A stretch of 64,000 nucleotides of DNA from Lachnospira multipara ATCC 19207 (GCF_000424105.1 NZ_AUJG01000005.1:62001-126000); one strand, 5' to 3'. Numbered from the stretch's first letter, positions 29,915-40,368 are shown. The notes: generated from the sequence alone by a model not told the origin. A program made the numbers and translations.

Positions 29915-31180
29915 TTATAATCCTAAATCACTTGGCTTGCTTATCTTACCTGTGATTGCTGAACTTGCAGCAACTGCAGGACTTGCAAGATAAATCTCTG
30001 AATCAATAGCACCCATACGTCCAACGAAGTTACGGTTTGTTGTTGAGACACATTTTTCACCAGATGCTAAAATTCCCATATAACCACCAAGACATGGGCC
30101 ACAAGTTGGTGTAGATACAACTGCACCAGCCTTAATAAAGGTCTCAATTAAACCTTCCTTAATAGCCTGCATGTAAATCTTTTGAGTAGCTGGAATAATA
30201 ATAACTCTAATTCCCTTCTTAACATGTCTGCCTTCTAAAATCTTAGCAGCACATCTAAGGTCATCAATTCTACCATTAGTACATGAGCCAATTACAACCT
30301 GGTCAATTGCAATATCATCAAATGTACCAACTACGTGAGTATTCTCAGGAAGATGTGGGAAACTTACAGTTGACTCTAAGCTTGAAAGGTCAATATCAAT
30401 AACCTCATCATACTCAGCATCAGGGTCTGCGCTATATTCCACAAAATCTCTCTTTGAATGCTCCTTCATATATGCTCTAGCTAAATCATCCACAGGGAAG
30501 ATACCATTCTTTCCACCTGCTTCAATAGCCATATTAGCGATTGTAAATCTATCATCCATAGTTAAAGAAGAAACGCCTTCTCCGCTAAATTCCATAGATC
30601 TATAAAGAGCTCCATCAACACCAATCATACCAATGATATGTAAGATAACATCCTTACCTGATACCCAAGGCTTAAGCTGTCCTGTTAAGTTAAACTTAAT
30701 TGCTGATGGCACCTTAAACCATGCCTTACCAGTTGCCATACCTGCTGCCATATCTGTTGAGCCAACACCTGTTGAAAAAGCACCTAGGGCTCCGTAAGTA
30801 CATGTATGTGAATCTGCACCAATAATAACATCACCTGCTACAGTTAAACCTGATTCAGGAAGAAGTGCATGTTCAATACCCATCTCACCTACTTCGAAAT
30901 AGTTTGTAATCTCATGTCTAGCTGCAAACTCGCGAACACATTTGCAATGTTCTGCTGACTTAATATCCTTATTAGGAACAAAGTGGTCAGGTACAAGTGC
31001 AATCTTATCCTTATTAAACACGCTCTTTAACTTCATCTTATCCATCTCATGAATAGCTACAGGAGATGTAATATCATTACCAAGAACTAAGTCAAGATCA
31101 GCTTCAATTAACTGTCCTGCCTTAACTTCAGGAAGTCCTGCATGAGCGGCAAGAATTTTTTGTGTCATAGTCATTCCCAT
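29915..31180 (-). CDS. leuC: 3-isopropylmalate dehydratase, large subunit
   Basis: 421 residues, aconitase family with a [4Fe-4S] cluster; cluster cysteines in VIGSCTNGR and [21 protein letters not shown] is the active-site block. Works with LeuD to isomerise 2-isopropylmalate. GGAGG lies nine bases before the ATG at 31178-31180. The leader contains stem-loops (see 31211-31316). Confidence 0.93.
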   Translation of the reverse strand: MGMTMTQKILAAHAGLPEVKAGQLIEADLDLVLGNDITSPVAIHEMDKMKLKSVFNKDKIALVPDHFVPNKDIKSAEHCKCVREFAARHEITNYFEVGEMGIEHALLPESGLTVAGDVIIGADSHTCTYGALGAFSTGVGSTDMAAGMATGKAWFKVPSAIKFNLTGQLKPWVSGKDVILHIIGMIGVDGALYRSMEFSGEGVSSLTMDDRFTIANMAIEAGGKNGIFPVDDLARAYMKEHSKRDFVEYSADPDAEYDEVIDIDLSSLESTVSFPHLPENTHVVGTFDDIAIDQVVIGSCTNGRIDDLRCAAKILEGRHVKKGIRVIIIPATQKIYMQAIKEGLIETFIKAGAVVSTPTCGPCLGGYMGILASGEKCVSTTNRNFVGRMGAIDSEIYLASPAVAASSAITGKISKPSDLGL

Positions 31181-31210
31181 AAAATCATTCCTCCAATTTT
31201 CTTTATCTAG

Positions 31211-31316
31211 GCTTAATCCTCATTAAGCTAAATAGAATCTAATTTCGAAAGCCACTACGAAATCCATATGTCAGACAATGCCATAAATTTGTCTGACATG
31301 TATTGTCTTATTCTAT
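31211..31316 (-). promoter_or_regulatory. Structured leader of leuCD
   Basis: Minus-strand leader with an outer stem ATAGAAT/ATTCTAT (31232-31238, 31310-31316), a 10-bp stem ATGTCAGACA/TGTCTGACAT (31268-31277, 31290-31299), and a separate perfect GCTTAAT/ATTAAGC hairpin (31211-31217, 31222-31228) directly before the ribosome site. No T-run; a structured translational control element is possible. Confidence 0.45.
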
Positions 31317-32413
31317 CGTAAATAATAGAAAATATCAATATTATTCTCTTTAGCTTTAAGCCTTGCATAACTACCGGAAATTATTGGCATGCTAGGTGGA
31401 AGATGTCCAAAATCAGCATCCATAATTATTGGTAGATTATACTTTCCAACTATCCCCGTAACCGCACTATACTGGTCCAAATTCATAATTGGCTCATTAT
31501 AATGCATTGGTCTACCTATGATAAAACCAGCGGCATTCTTAAACCAACCGGCATTATCCATTCTCCAAAGAGCCCTTCTTATGTCAAATACATTTAAGTC
31601 GCAGCTCTCCAAAAACCAGACGATCTTATCGTCCTTATATTTCTCAACAAATTCCTCTACCTTATCAAACTTAGTGCCAAGAACATTGGCAAGGCAGTCA
31701 AGGCAACCACCAATTAAACGTCCCTCAAACTCAAGGCCCGCCCCGTTAGCAGCTACACCCTCAATGGTAGCGCCATCACTTACTAACTTATCACCCTTAA
31801 AGAGTTTAAGCTCCTTTTTCATAGTAAGGTTATATTCTGGTGCTGGATTAGTTTCTGTCTTTAAAGACTCTATTTCAAAGCTATCGTAAGAACTAATCTT
31901 TTTGAAAATGTATTGGCCCTCCTTTTCATAGTCTTTTCCTGTTAAGACCTCAAACGTATCCTCTAGGGCCTTGTGCCATTTTGGCATAGCAAAGCTTGCA
32001 GCACAGGGGCCATAAATACTTGCTGTATCCATTAGGATATTTGAAAGGAAGGTAAAATTAGTATTATCAGAATATCCTAGATAAAACTTAGGATCTGACC
32101 CTTTTAATAAGTCCCAATCTATAAAATCTAGGATTTCACACATAAGCTCACCACCACCACAAGAAATTAAAACATCATTATCCTTTGACTGATACATATC
32201 CATTAATTCCTTGGCACAAAGTTCAGGTTTATTGCTTATTCCAATACCTTCTGCCTTATATACATTAAGGCCTAGGTCTAGCTTGTAGCCCATGTCTTTA
32301 AATTTATCCTGTGCCATTTTAAAGGCAGTAAAATAAGGCTCTGTTGCACATCCAAAGGATGGTGCAACAAAACCTATAGTCCCGTTATTTTTTAAAAATT
32401 GTGGATAGCGCAT
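31313..32413 (-). CDS. S66 family LD-carboxypeptidase-like peptidase
   Basis: 366 residues, serine peptidase family S66 (LdcA/MccF). The catalytic residues appear present: nucleophile S115 in GYSDNT, glutamate in WFLESCDLN and H337 in DFGHLPP. Family members trim murein tetrapeptides (LdcA) or cleave microcin C-type amides (MccF). The length and the region around 150-230 are closer to the MccF-like branch. Its start overlaps the stop of the MecA-like gene by one base (TAATG), so they are translationally coupled. Confidence 0.88.
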   Translation of the reverse strand: MRYPQFLKNNGTIGFVAPSFGCATEPYFTAFKMAQDKFKDMGYKLDLGLNVYKAEGIGISNKPELCAKELMDMYQSKDNDVLISCGGGELMCEILDFIDWDLLKGSDPKFYLGYSDNTNFTFLSNILMDTASIYGPCAASFAMPKWHKALEDTFEVLTGKDYEKEGQYIFKKISSYDSFEIESLKTETNPAPEYNLTMKKELKLFKGDKLVSDGATIEGVAANGAGLEFEGRLIGGCLDCLANVLGTKFDKVEEFVEKYKDDKIVWFLESCDLNVFDIRRALWRMDNAGWFKNAAGFIIGRPMHYNEPIMNLDQYSAVTGIVGKYNLPIIMDADFGHLPPSMPIISGSYARLKAKENNIDIFYYLR

Positions 32414-33255
32414 TATAAGTACCTCTTTACAGTATTAATTGCATTATTCTTAATTACTGGTGTGAAGTGTTCCTTAACATAAGAAACTCTCTCTTCACCT
32501 GCCCAGTCAAACTTACCGTACTCAACTACAGTATTAAGTAACTGGATATATTTCTCCTTACTGCAACTACCTCTATTAATTACAAGATAGTATTTATCAT
32601 CATTCTTCCATAAGCTGTTAGTAACGCGCCATGTCTTAACAGCCTTACTACACATCTCTTCAAATTCCTCTAAGCTATTAAATACAAATACCCCTACAAG
32701 GAATCTAGTATTATCCTTAGGCTTTCTTGTCTTCTTAGCCTTCTCTTCTGTAAGGGCATCTTCCTTACTTGCTGTTGTCTGATCTGGCTTTCCTATTTCA
32801 CCCTCAAGCTTTTCTATCTTAGAAGCCTCATCTTCCTTTTCTTCTGAGTCATCTTCCATGTTCTTAAAGATTTCTGCAATCTTATCAAAACTCTTAAAGT
32901 CTGGGTTTTTTGCATCCGTTACGTTCTTGAAAACATTTTTTTGCAAATCCTTAGCAAAGGTCTGAGATAAATCAGAACCGGCCTGCTTAAGCATTGAGTT
33001 AAAATCTTCCTTACCTGTTGAAATTGTAAGTAAGATTGAGTGATCTGGCTGTGGTGCAAGCTGTAGTGACATAACTCCACCATCTAAATCTACTCCAATA
33101 CTTTCCTTAGCTTCTTCCATTACAGCATCAAGTAAGCCGTGAATCTTAACTGTGTCATTTCTAAAAAAATCGTCTAGTGAGATGTTGTTATTCTCTAAAT
33201 CTTCCTCTAACAATCTGCACTGAAACTTAGTATCATCAATTTTTCTAAACTCCAT
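32413..33255 (-). CDS. MecA-like adaptor protein
   Basis: 280 residues with the MecA layout: an N-terminal domain (about 1-100) that would bind substrates, a long charged disordered linker (about 130-185, Lys/Glu/Ser/Thr-rich) and a C-terminal domain (about 185-278: FLVGVFVFNSLEEFEEMCSKAV, SLWKNDDKYYLVI) that in MecA binds ClpC. It probably targets proteins to a Clp protease. Similarity is clear at the C-terminus and weaker at the N-terminus. It sits between the HMBS-like gene (26 bases upstream) and the S66 peptidase gene (one-base overlap). Confidence 0.8.
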   Translation of the reverse strand: MEFRKIDDTKFQCRLLEEDLENNNISLDDFFRNDTVKIHGLLDAVMEEAKESIGVDLDGGVMSLQLAPQPDHSILLTISTGKEDFNSMLKQAGSDLSQTFAKDLQKNVFKNVTDAKNPDFKSFDKIAEIFKNMEDDSEEKEDEASKIEKLEGEIGKPDQTTASKEDALTEEKAKKTRKPKDNTRFLVGVFVFNSLEEFEEMCSKAVKTWRVTNSLWKNDDKYYLVINRGSCSKEKYIQLLNTVVEYGKFDWAGEERVSYVKEHFTPVIKNNAINTVKRYL

Positions 33256-33281
33256 AAATATTCCTTCCTAACTTCCATTTA

Positions 33282-34190
33282 TTACAAACCTATAAGCATG
33301 TCATTAACTTCCTCTAAAATCTTAGATGTAATTACATTCTTGTCTAATTTATCGCCCTTCTTGTTTATTCTAAAGGCACATCCTTCGATATCTAAAAATA
33401 CATTAATGTCTAGCTTATTCAAACTAGCCTTTGCATTAATAGTTAAATAATCTAGCCTGTTTTCCTTATCAAGCTCCTTTATTTTATCATAAATTTCTCT
33501 TTCCATAAATACTTCATAAGCCGTGTCCCCATCAAGTAATCTCTTACTAGATAATTCAAGGCCTTCCCCGTCTCGCTCTATTAGCAAAGGAATTCCCTGG
33601 CCCATACTTGGTATAAATCTTTTTCTATCGTAATTTAAATATTCAAAGCCTCTATACTTATCCTTGCTCATAACCTTTATGGCATACATTGGAAGTATAG
33701 CACAAGATACATTTCCTCTTGAAAGCTCTTTAAGGCAGCTATTAACTCCTTCAAAAACTTCTGTACTGCTTTCAGGAAATCTATCTTCAATTTGGATTAA
33801 TCGCTCGCTGCTATCAGTGCAAATGCTTAATTTGTCTTCCTTCTGGCTTTGAAACCTCTTCTTTACAAGCACTGTCTCCTCAGATTCTCTAGGCATTACA
33901 GTAGCTAAACTTAAGCCTCTTTTTTTAAGAATCCTCTCTATTTTGTCGTTCTCACATTGATAGAGCTTGTCTAAGAAAATGGCTGCCATATCAATTTTAT
34001 CGCCCTGTAGGGCATTTACTAAAAGCTCAAATTCCTCGCCTTTTTTACGAGTCACCGGCTTGATTCTAACAAGTTCAATATATTTATCCCTATTCACTCT
34101 TTGTAGCTTTTTAACTACCTGTTCTCCAAGTCTGATAGAAAGTGTACTTGCATACACTCCTACCCTAATGTAAGCAAAATCTCTCCTCAT
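33282..34190 (-). CDS. Hydroxymethylbilane synthase-like protein lacking catalytic motifs
   Basis: 302 residues. Several blocks match porphobilinogen deaminase (HemC): IRVGVYASTLSIRLGEQVV (cf. IRIGTRxSxLALxQ), YIELVRIK, a GDKIDMAAIFLDKLY region where HSLKDVP is expected (K-D reversed and histidine lost), STDSSERL-type segment where GTSSLRR is expected, and PSMGQGIPLLIERDG (GQGALAIE). The loop that carries the dipyrromethane-binding cysteine (GGCxxPxG) is absent; the only nearby Cys (C271) aligns elsewhere. So the fold is kept but the enzyme is probably dead. Genes next to it encode a MecA adaptor and an S66 peptidase, not haem enzymes. Role unknown. Confidence 0.75.
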   Translation of the reverse strand: MRRDFAYIRVGVYASTLSIRLGEQVVKKLQRVNRDKYIELVRIKPVTRKKGEEFELLVNALQGDKIDMAAIFLDKLYQCENDKIERILKKRGLSLATVMPRESEETVLVKKRFQSQKEDKLSICTDSSERLIQIEDRFPESSTEVFEGVNSCLKELSRGNVSCAILPMYAIKVMSKDKYRGFEYLNYDRKRFIPSMGQGIPLLIERDGEGLELSSKRLLDGDTAYEVFMEREIYDKIKELDKENRLDYLTINAKASLNKLDINVFLDIEGCAFRINKKGDKLDKNVITSKILEEVNDMLIGL

Positions 34191-34356
34191 AATAAATCCC
34201 TCTTTTTCCCTACTCTTTTTCTTCTCTAATTTCTACTCTTTTACTTTTCTAACTTCTGCTCTTATATTTCTGTCTATATTTATATCATATCACTTGTGCT
34301 TAAAATATAAAAATGTTATTTTTATAATACACGATTTAAGGGGGAGGACTTATAAA

Positions 34357-35811
34357 ATGCGACTTAAATTTTCTAAATTTTTTCTAAGCCTAATTCTTAT
34401 AATAAGTGGCTTACTTATCTTTAATTCAAAGCCTTGCAAGGCAGAAGAAACAAATGCAGAATCCCAAACTGCTAGTTTCCTAGATTTCACACTTAATAAA
34501 TCTTTGGCGGACACTTCTCTTGTACGAGATGATTCCTACAAAAGTTCCGTAAAATATAGTGCTAACACTAGTGTTTCCATAGACTGTGAAGAGGACATGT
34601 ATGGTCTTTATATAAAATGGTATCACAATCCACAAACTAGCTACACTATTAGCTATGGGGATGTGACACTAACTTGCGGTGAAGATGGATTTTTACATGA
34701 ATATATTCCATTTGATATAGCTACAAAGTCACTAAATATCAACTTAACTGAAGATATGAGAATCTGTGAAATAGCAGTTCTATCTAAAGGTGATTTACCA
34801 GATAGCGTTCAAGTTTGGAATCCAACAGCTACTAGACCTGACATCCTTGTATTTTCAACACATGCAGATGATGAGATTCTCTTCCTTGGTGGAGTACTTG
34901 CCCTTTACGGTTCAAGAGATGACGTATCTGTTCAAGTTGCCTATATGTGTGACTTTTACAAGTCAGAACCTTATAGAGAGCACGAAGAATTAGATGGTTT
35001 GTGGGAACTTGGTCTTAATATCTATCCTGTAAAGGGAGATTTTTACGACTACTACTGTGGTGACTATGATGCTGCCCTTCAAAACTACGACTACGACACT
35101 GTTTGCGCCTACACCACTGAATGCATCAGACGTTTCCAGCCACTAATTGTGGTAACACAGGATTTTAATGGAGAATACGGCCACGGCGCCCATATTCTTT
35201 TGGCAAATGCAGTGGCAGACTCAGTTAATAACTCAAACGATGCCAACTACCATCCGGAATCTGCTAGTGAATATGGCAGCTATGATGTTCCTAAGACCTA
35301 TATTCATTTGTATGGTGAGAACACTATTACTCTTAATTTAAGGGAAGAGCTTGAAACTCTTAATAATAGAACTGCCCTAGATGCCTTAAAGACTGCCTAT
35401 ACAAGACATGTTTCCCAGCAAGGCTGGTGGTTTTATGTGGATGATGAATATGAATATAGCCCATCAAGATTTGGACTTTACAGAACTTTAGTGGGTACAG
35501 ATACTGGCAATGATATTTTAGAAAATGTAAAGACCTATGAAACTATTGCCTACGAAGAGAAGGTAGCTGCAGACGAGGCGGCTATTAATAATGCAAATGA
35601 ATACTCAAACTCTATTGTAGAAAGTGTTAAGAGCTTTAAAGAGGAATTAAAGGAATATAAAACTAGTCCTAGCATTTCAGTAAAGCAGTTAGTTGTTACA
35701 TTAGTGGCTCTTATAATCATTTTACTTGTTATTATAGGACAGGCAAAAAGACATAAGAAAGAATATGATAGAAGAGTTTTAAAATATAAAAAAGAAAACG
35801 ATATAGAATAA
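34357..35811 (+). CDS. Membrane-anchored extracellular PIG-L family deacetylase
   Basis: 484 residues. The start ATG at 34357 is chosen for its GGGGGAGG ribosome site; upstream codons lack one. Signal peptide (about 1-31, ending PCKAEE), a beta-rich N-terminal region (to about 165), a PIG-L/LmbE zinc de-N-acetylase domain (about 168-390) and a C-terminal membrane helix (about 446-466) with a basic cytoplasmic tail. Metal-ligand motifs: THADDE (for PHPDDE) and GHGAH (HxxH type). It would remove acetyl groups from a sugar at the cell surface. Single gene with its own terminator. Confidence 0.85.
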   Translation: MRLKFSKFFLSLILIISGLLIFNSKPCKAEETNAESQTASFLDFTLNKSLADTSLVRDDSYKSSVKYSANTSVSIDCEEDMYGLYIKWYHNPQTSYTISYGDVTLTCGEDGFLHEYIPFDIATKSLNINLTEDMRICEIAVLSKGDLPDSVQVWNPTATRPDILVFSTHADDEILFLGGVLALYGSRDDVSVQVAYMCDFYKSEPYREHEELDGLWELGLNIYPVKGDFYDYYCGDYDAALQNYDYDTVCAYTTECIRRFQPLIVVTQDFNGEYGHGAHILLANAVADSVNNSNDANYHPESASEYGSYDVPKTYIHLYGENTITLNLREELETLNNRTALDALKTAYTRHVSQQGWWFYVDDEYEYSPSRFGLYRTLVGTDTGNDILENVKTYETIAYEEKVAADEAAINNANEYSNSIVESVKSFKEELKEYKTSPSISVKQLVVTLVALIIILLVIIGQAKRHKKEYDRRVLKYKKENDIE

Positions 35812-35828
35812 AAATAAGAATAAAACTA

Positions 35829-35858
35829 AGGGCAGGATTTTCATCCTGCCCTCTTTTC
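35829..35858 (+). terminator. Terminator of the PIG-L gene
   Basis: Stem AGGGCAGGAT/ATCCTGCCCT (35829-35838, 35843-35852) followed by CTTTTCC. Confidence 0.75.
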
Positions 35859-35914
35859 CTTGGTATTTTCAATTCTTCGGTATTTATATTTAAATTTTAC
35901 CTTAGTAGCACATT

Positions 35915-37732
35915 TTAATACTTCTCAAACTTATGAGTTGCTTCATCCAGTTTCCTAGTTACATCATTATTAGTATCCATTGCTACACTAATATCGTTGA
36001 TTTCATATACAATATCCTGTGAATTTTCAGCAGATTGAGAAATTGCCTCTGAAGATTCCTGCACAGATCTTGTAATATTTTCAACCGAACTTGACATTTC
36101 ATTCATAGCGCTATTTAAACTCTGTACCTGTCCATCAATTCCCTCTAGCATCTCATTAATGTAAATAGCTGTCTCTTCGTACTTCTCACCAATGCCTACA
36201 TATTCATCGTAATCAGCAAGTACTGTCTTGTTAATAAAATCTAATACCTGCATAGCATTATCTGCAAGTGAATTAACTGCTGTTGTAACTTCATTACTGA
36301 TATTTTGGATATTACCTGCTGTCTCTCTAGAATTATCAGCAAGAGTACTGATTTCTTCAGCAACTACAGCAAAACCTCGTCCTGCTTCACCTGCTCTAGC
36401 AGCTTCAATAGACGCATTAAGGGCAAGTAAGTTAGTCTGACTAGCAATATCTAAAATTACATTTGTTAACTCGTTAATCTGTTTAACCTTTTCACTATCC
36501 TTAACTGACTGTTCAAGAACACCTGATAAGGTCTTCATCTTATTACCAGTATTATTCTTCTTTTGCTGAGCATCATTCTTAATTTTATTAGCTTCTGTCT
36601 GAATTTCTTTAGTCTTAGTTGCACCATCTTCAACCTTTGTATTAATACTTTCTGTAGCAATATTTACATCAGAAAGACTACTATCAATTATTGAAGCTGT
36701 AGATGATACTGTTTCCATACTAGCTGATAACTCTTCAAGAGCAGCACTAGTATTAGTAATGTTATCTCTAGCAAGGGCAATCTGGCTAGTCATATTCCCT
36801 GAAGATGTCTTTAAAGATTCTGTGCCATTCTTAACTTCTCCAAGAATATCCTGAAGTGTAACAATAAATTCATTAAAGCCATCTTTAATATATACTAATT
36901 CAGAGCTTGTCTTAGTCTGAACTCTTGCAGTAAGATCACCTTTATTATTCTTAATATCCTGAATAATACTACTAATCTCATTACTTATTTCTTTAACTTT
37001 CTTACCAATCATATTATTATTAACAATTAAGCAAAGAATAATTACAATAAGATAAACAACCATCATAGTATTTATAATAACAAAGGCAGAATCAGAAGTT
37101 ATATCAATATAACTTTTCATCTGATCTGCAAGCTTACCGCTTTCTACATTTAAAATATCAAGCTGTTCTTTCATAGTTGCAAGTAATGTAGCAGCATCTC
37201 CATATACAACACCTGCAATAGTTAATGTATCTCCTGTCTTAGCAGCAGATATTACGCTTTCATATTCTTTTTTATAATCTGTATAAGCATCCTTTAATAC
37301 TTTCGTTGTTTCTTTAGCCGTTGCAACTGTTTCAGCAGTACCTTTATAATTATTAAATAAAGTTTCCAAACTTGAAACTGCATCAGACATTTCTGTAATG
37401 CAAGTATTCATTTCATCTATTTTAAATTCTACCTGACTTTGTCCACTATCATCCTTTAAATATAAAAGAGTATCATACATTGCTGCAAGTGCAAATCCAT
37501 CATTATCAAGGATTCTCATATCAACCTCAAATACTCTTAAATTTGTTAACATAGACTCTAAATCCTCAGTTACTGATTCTGCTGCATTCGAAATTTGCTG
37601 AGTTTTACTAACTACAGACGTAATAGTAAATACAAATACACATAAGAGTATTACATAACTAATCAAACTCATACCAGTAACCGTCTTTAGAAAAGGAATT
37701 TTTGAATCCTTTCTCTCACTAACATTAGCCAT
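35915..37732 (-). CDS. Methyl-accepting chemotaxis protein
   Basis: 605 residues. The start is the ATG at 37730-37732 (MANVSERKD), with GAGG nine bases upstream; the ATG seven codons earlier has none. Two membrane helices (about 24-46 and 216-238) bracket an extracytoplasmic helical sensor of about 170 residues, then HAMP and a cytoplasmic signalling domain. The receptor hairpin tip is present ([30 protein letters not shown]). It signals to CheA/CheW. The ligand is unknown; the N-terminal domain resembles four-helix-bundle sensors. Confidence 0.93.
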   Translation of the reverse strand: MANVSERKDSKIPFLKTVTGMSLISYVILLCVFVFTITSVVSKTQQISNAAESVTEDLESMLTNLRVFEVDMRILDNDGFALAAMYDTLLYLKDDSGQSQVEFKIDEMNTCITEMSDAVSSLETLFNNYKGTAETVATAKETTKVLKDAYTDYKKEYESVISAAKTGDTLTIAGVVYGDAATLLATMKEQLDILNVESGKLADQMKSYIDITSDSAFVIINTMMVVYLIVIILCLIVNNNMIGKKVKEISNEISSIIQDIKNNKGDLTARVQTKTSSELVYIKDGFNEFIVTLQDILGEVKNGTESLKTSSGNMTSQIALARDNITNTSAALEELSASMETVSSTASIIDSSLSDVNIATESINTKVEDGATKTKEIQTEANKIKNDAQQKKNNTGNKMKTLSGVLEQSVKDSEKVKQINELTNVILDIASQTNLLALNASIEAARAGEAGRGFAVVAEEISTLADNSRETAGNIQNISNEVTTAVNSLADNAMQVLDFINKTVLADYDEYVGIGEKYEETAIYINEMLEGIDGQVQSLNSAMNEMSSSVENITRSVQESSEAISQSAENSQDIVYEINDISVAMDTNNDVTRKLDEATHKFEKY

Positions 37733-37824
37733 AAGATATTTCCTCACTTTCATGTTCTTATTTAGTTTTCACGTTTCGTATATGGATAATTATATATTAT
37801 TTCTTATAAAATATCAATATAGAA

Positions 37825-37852
37825 TAAAAAAAGAGAAGGATTTCTCCTTCTC
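37825..37852 (-). terminator. ilvN terminator
   Basis: Minus-strand stem GAGAAGGA/TCCTTCTC (37833-37840, 37845-37852) followed by T8. Confidence 0.8.
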
Positions 37853-37866
37853 CTTAAACATACTAA

Positions 37867-38355
37867 TTATAAGCCTTTTGGTCCTCTCTCTAAACCTGTT
37901 ATACCAGTTCTTGCAATTTCAACAATTGTAAAGCCATCTAACAATTCTATGAATGCATTAATCTTACTTTGGCTACCTGTAAGTGAAACAATTACAGATT
38001 CCTTAGATACATCAACAATATTAGCTCTATAGATATCAGCTATTGTTGCAATTTCCTGTCTTTTTTCAGGGGATACTAAAACCTTAATTAAAACAAGTTC
38101 TCTACATACTGAATCATCTAGTGGTAAAACTGTGATCTTCTTTACATCTACTATCTTAGTCAACTGCTTTTCAATCTGCTCAAGCACATCGTCATCACCA
38201 GTTGCAACAATAGTCATTCTTGAAATCTCAGGATTGAGAGTTTCTCCTACTGTTAAGCTATCAATATTGTATCCTCTACGGCTAAATAATCCAGCCACAC
38301 GACTAAGTACACCTGCAGAGTTACCTACTAAAATAGAAATTACCGCTTTCCTCAT
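37867..38355 (-). CDS. ilvN: Acetolactate synthase, small (regulatory) subunit
   Basis: 162 residues. N-terminal ACT domain (about 1-75: SILVGNSAGVLSRVAGLFSRRGYNIDSLTVG) and the C-terminal ALS_ss domain. It binds branched-chain amino acids (usually valine) and tunes the catalytic subunit. The ATG at 38353-38355 (MRKAVISIL) is used; AGGAG is nine bases upstream and directly abuts the earlier in-frame ATG. The catalytic subunit ilvB is not next to it, unlike in many genomes, and it has its own promoter and terminator. Confidence 0.92.
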   Translation of the reverse strand: MRKAVISILVGNSAGVLSRVAGLFSRRGYNIDSLTVGETLNPEISRMTIVATGDDDVLEQIEKQLTKIVDVKKITVLPLDDSVCRELVLIKVLVSPEKRQEIATIADIYRANIVDVSKESVIVSLTGSQSKINAFIELLDGFTIVEIARTGITGLERGPKGL

Positions 38356-38389
38356 AACGAACATCTCCTATTATTAAATTTTATAAATA

Positions 38390-38418
38390 ATTGTAACAAT
38401 CACAATAATTGTTGTCAA
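38390..38418 (-). promoter_or_regulatory. ilvN promoter
   Basis: Minus-strand TTGACA (38413-38418), 17-base spacer, TACAAT (38390-38395), about 35 bases before the ATG. Confidence 0.75.
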
Positions 38419-38426
38419 TTACATGC

Positions 38427-40265
38427 TTATTTCTTGCAGTCATATTCCCCTGCAATATTAGTTAGTCCAAGGACTAACATTCGTAATGTGCAAATATCTG
38501 CATTACTCCATTTTCTTCTATTCTCGCCAAAGATATCAAACTGCATCATGGCAACAAATTTTCCCTTATCATCTCTTACCCTAGCTTGAATAAAGGAGCA
38601 AATGTTATCATCTTTAAACTTGCTTGCTAATTCTGGATGAATCATATAAATAGCTGCTACATTATTAACCACATACATATCGTGCTCATCAAAATGTACA
38701 CTATACTCAGGGCTGTTAATATAGCTTGCTTCATCTAAATCTTTAATATAGTGACCTGACGAATAAGCCCTCTTTAAGTCATCTCCTACAAAGACTCTAA
38801 TTCCGTGTAAATTAAGCTTATCTCCTAACTCCTTTATAATATCCACCATGCAACTTGGGCCTTCTTTGCAGGCCTTCATAATAAGCTTTGTAGCTAATTC
38901 GTATTTATCAATTGGCTTTAAGAAGTCATTGCCTCTTGCCACCTTTATTGTGTCATTTTTAAGTAAATTGCCATGTTTTGCAAGATCATAAATAATAAAT
39001 CTATCCTTACCCTTATCCTTAGCAATATAAAGACAGGCATCACTTATCTTAAATAATGTCTCAAAATCTGTGCCATCTACGCCATATCTTGAAATACCAA
39101 TAGATGTTGAAAAAAGGTAATCAGGATTCTTTTCCTTTAACTCTAGTTTTAATCTAAGTCTCATGCTCTTTAACATGATTCGAAGTTCTTCTTCATCCTT
39201 AACATTATCAAGATATACTATAAATTCATCGCCACCAATACGACCTACTAAGCCCTTGCCCTCTGCCATATAACTAAGGCGCTTTGCAAAATACTTAATA
39301 ACCTCGTCTCCAAAATAGTGACCGTAATTATCATTGACTTGCTTAAAGTTATCAATATCTAAAACAAGCAAGTAAACATTTCTTCCCTGTCTTATCTTCT
39401 CTTCCTTTAGCTGGTTTAATTTTTCTATAATCTTATCTGTAACAGTTTTCTTATTAAGCAAGCCTGTGCCTGAATCTCTTCCTGCCTCTGGATTATCCGT
39501 CTGACTAATAATAAAGCTATTGTTATTATTAGCTCTTTCCTGTGTTATAACTCCAAGCACTAAAGGATCTTCTACAGATTCCTTTAAAGTCTGGCCCTTA
39601 ATAGATAAATGCTCCATTCTAACTCCATTAGTCAAAATAGAGCAGTTAAGAGTAATACTGAAATTCTCCATTTCATTTTCAATACACTCACAAAGCATAT
39701 TGAAATTCTTCATACTCTTCTCATCTATCTGTTTCTTCTCCACAACATACTTCTTCCATTCATCAAAATGTGTTCTAACAATGGGCCAAGCCTTATGGTT
39801 ATTATAATAATAAAGTGTAAAAATTCCTGTCTTTAGATTTAAATCAAAGAACTTATTAGGTAGTATATCCATAAAGGTTCTATATTTCTTTACAATATCG
39901 AAGTACTTTCTATATTTCTGACATACTAATACAACGTCTTGTAATCTAAAGCAGCTAAGGGTGTCATCGCCAACTCTTCTAGTTTCCAACTTGATTAGAT
40001 GGAGTAAACGAAAACCCCTATCTCTTATCTTACATCTTATAAAAATGTCTTTCTCTTCATTATCATGCTTAACAAATTCTAGAAAATTTGCCCTATCATC
40101 GTCATGAACTATCTTATCAAAGCTAAAGAATGAAAATTCTCCTATCATTCGATAAAATCTTTCATCTCCAGTAATGATATAATTCAATCCATCTAGAGTA
40201 AAATCTGCCTCTGCGACCACATCGTAATCACTTTTCTCTACAATATTCTCTTCCTCTGGTCTCAT
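38427..40265 (-). CDS. Diguanylate cyclase with PAS-like and C-terminal sensory domains
   Basis: 612 residues; the ATG at 40263-40265 (MRPEEENIVEK) is used, with GGGAG seven bases upstream. An N-terminal PAS-like domain (about 20-125), a linker region (125-255), a GGDEF domain (about 265-420) with intact LVLDIDNFKQVND and RIGGDEF, and a C-terminal region of about 170 residues that looks GAF-like. It should make c-di-GMP. An RxxD inhibitory site is not evident five residues before GGDEF. No membrane segment. Confidence 0.88.
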   Translation of the reverse strand: MRPEEENIVEKSDYDVVAEADFTLDGLNYIITGDERFYRMIGEFSFFSFDKIVHDDDRANFLEFVKHDNEEKDIFIRCKIRDRGFRLLHLIKLETRRVGDDTLSCFRLQDVVLVCQKYRKYFDIVKKYRTFMDILPNKFFDLNLKTGIFTLYYYNNHKAWPIVRTHFDEWKKYVVEKKQIDEKSMKNFNMLCECIENEMENFSITLNCSILTNGVRMEHLSIKGQTLKESVEDPLVLGVITQERANNNNSFIISQTDNPEAGRDSGTGLLNKKTVTDKIIEKLNQLKEEKIRQGRNVYLLVLDIDNFKQVNDNYGHYFGDEVIKYFAKRLSYMAEGKGLVGRIGGDEFIVYLDNVKDEEELRIMLKSMRLRLKLELKEKNPDYLFSTSIGISRYGVDGTDFETLFKISDACLYIAKDKGKDRFIIYDLAKHGNLLKNDTIKVARGNDFLKPIDKYELATKLIMKACKEGPSCMVDIIKELGDKLNLHGIRVFVGDDLKRAYSSGHYIKDLDEASYINSPEYSVHFDEHDMYVVNNVAAIYMIHPELASKFKDDNICSFIQARVRDDKGKFVAMMQFDIFGENRRKWSNADICTLRMLVLGLTNIAGEYDCKK

Positions 40266-40368
40266 AATAAAACTCCCAACCAAAAATCCCTAATTTCCCC
40301 GAAGAACTAACTCGAGTTTATATTGCGGCAATTAAACTTAAATTTAGCTTCTTTTTCTAGTTTCTTGT

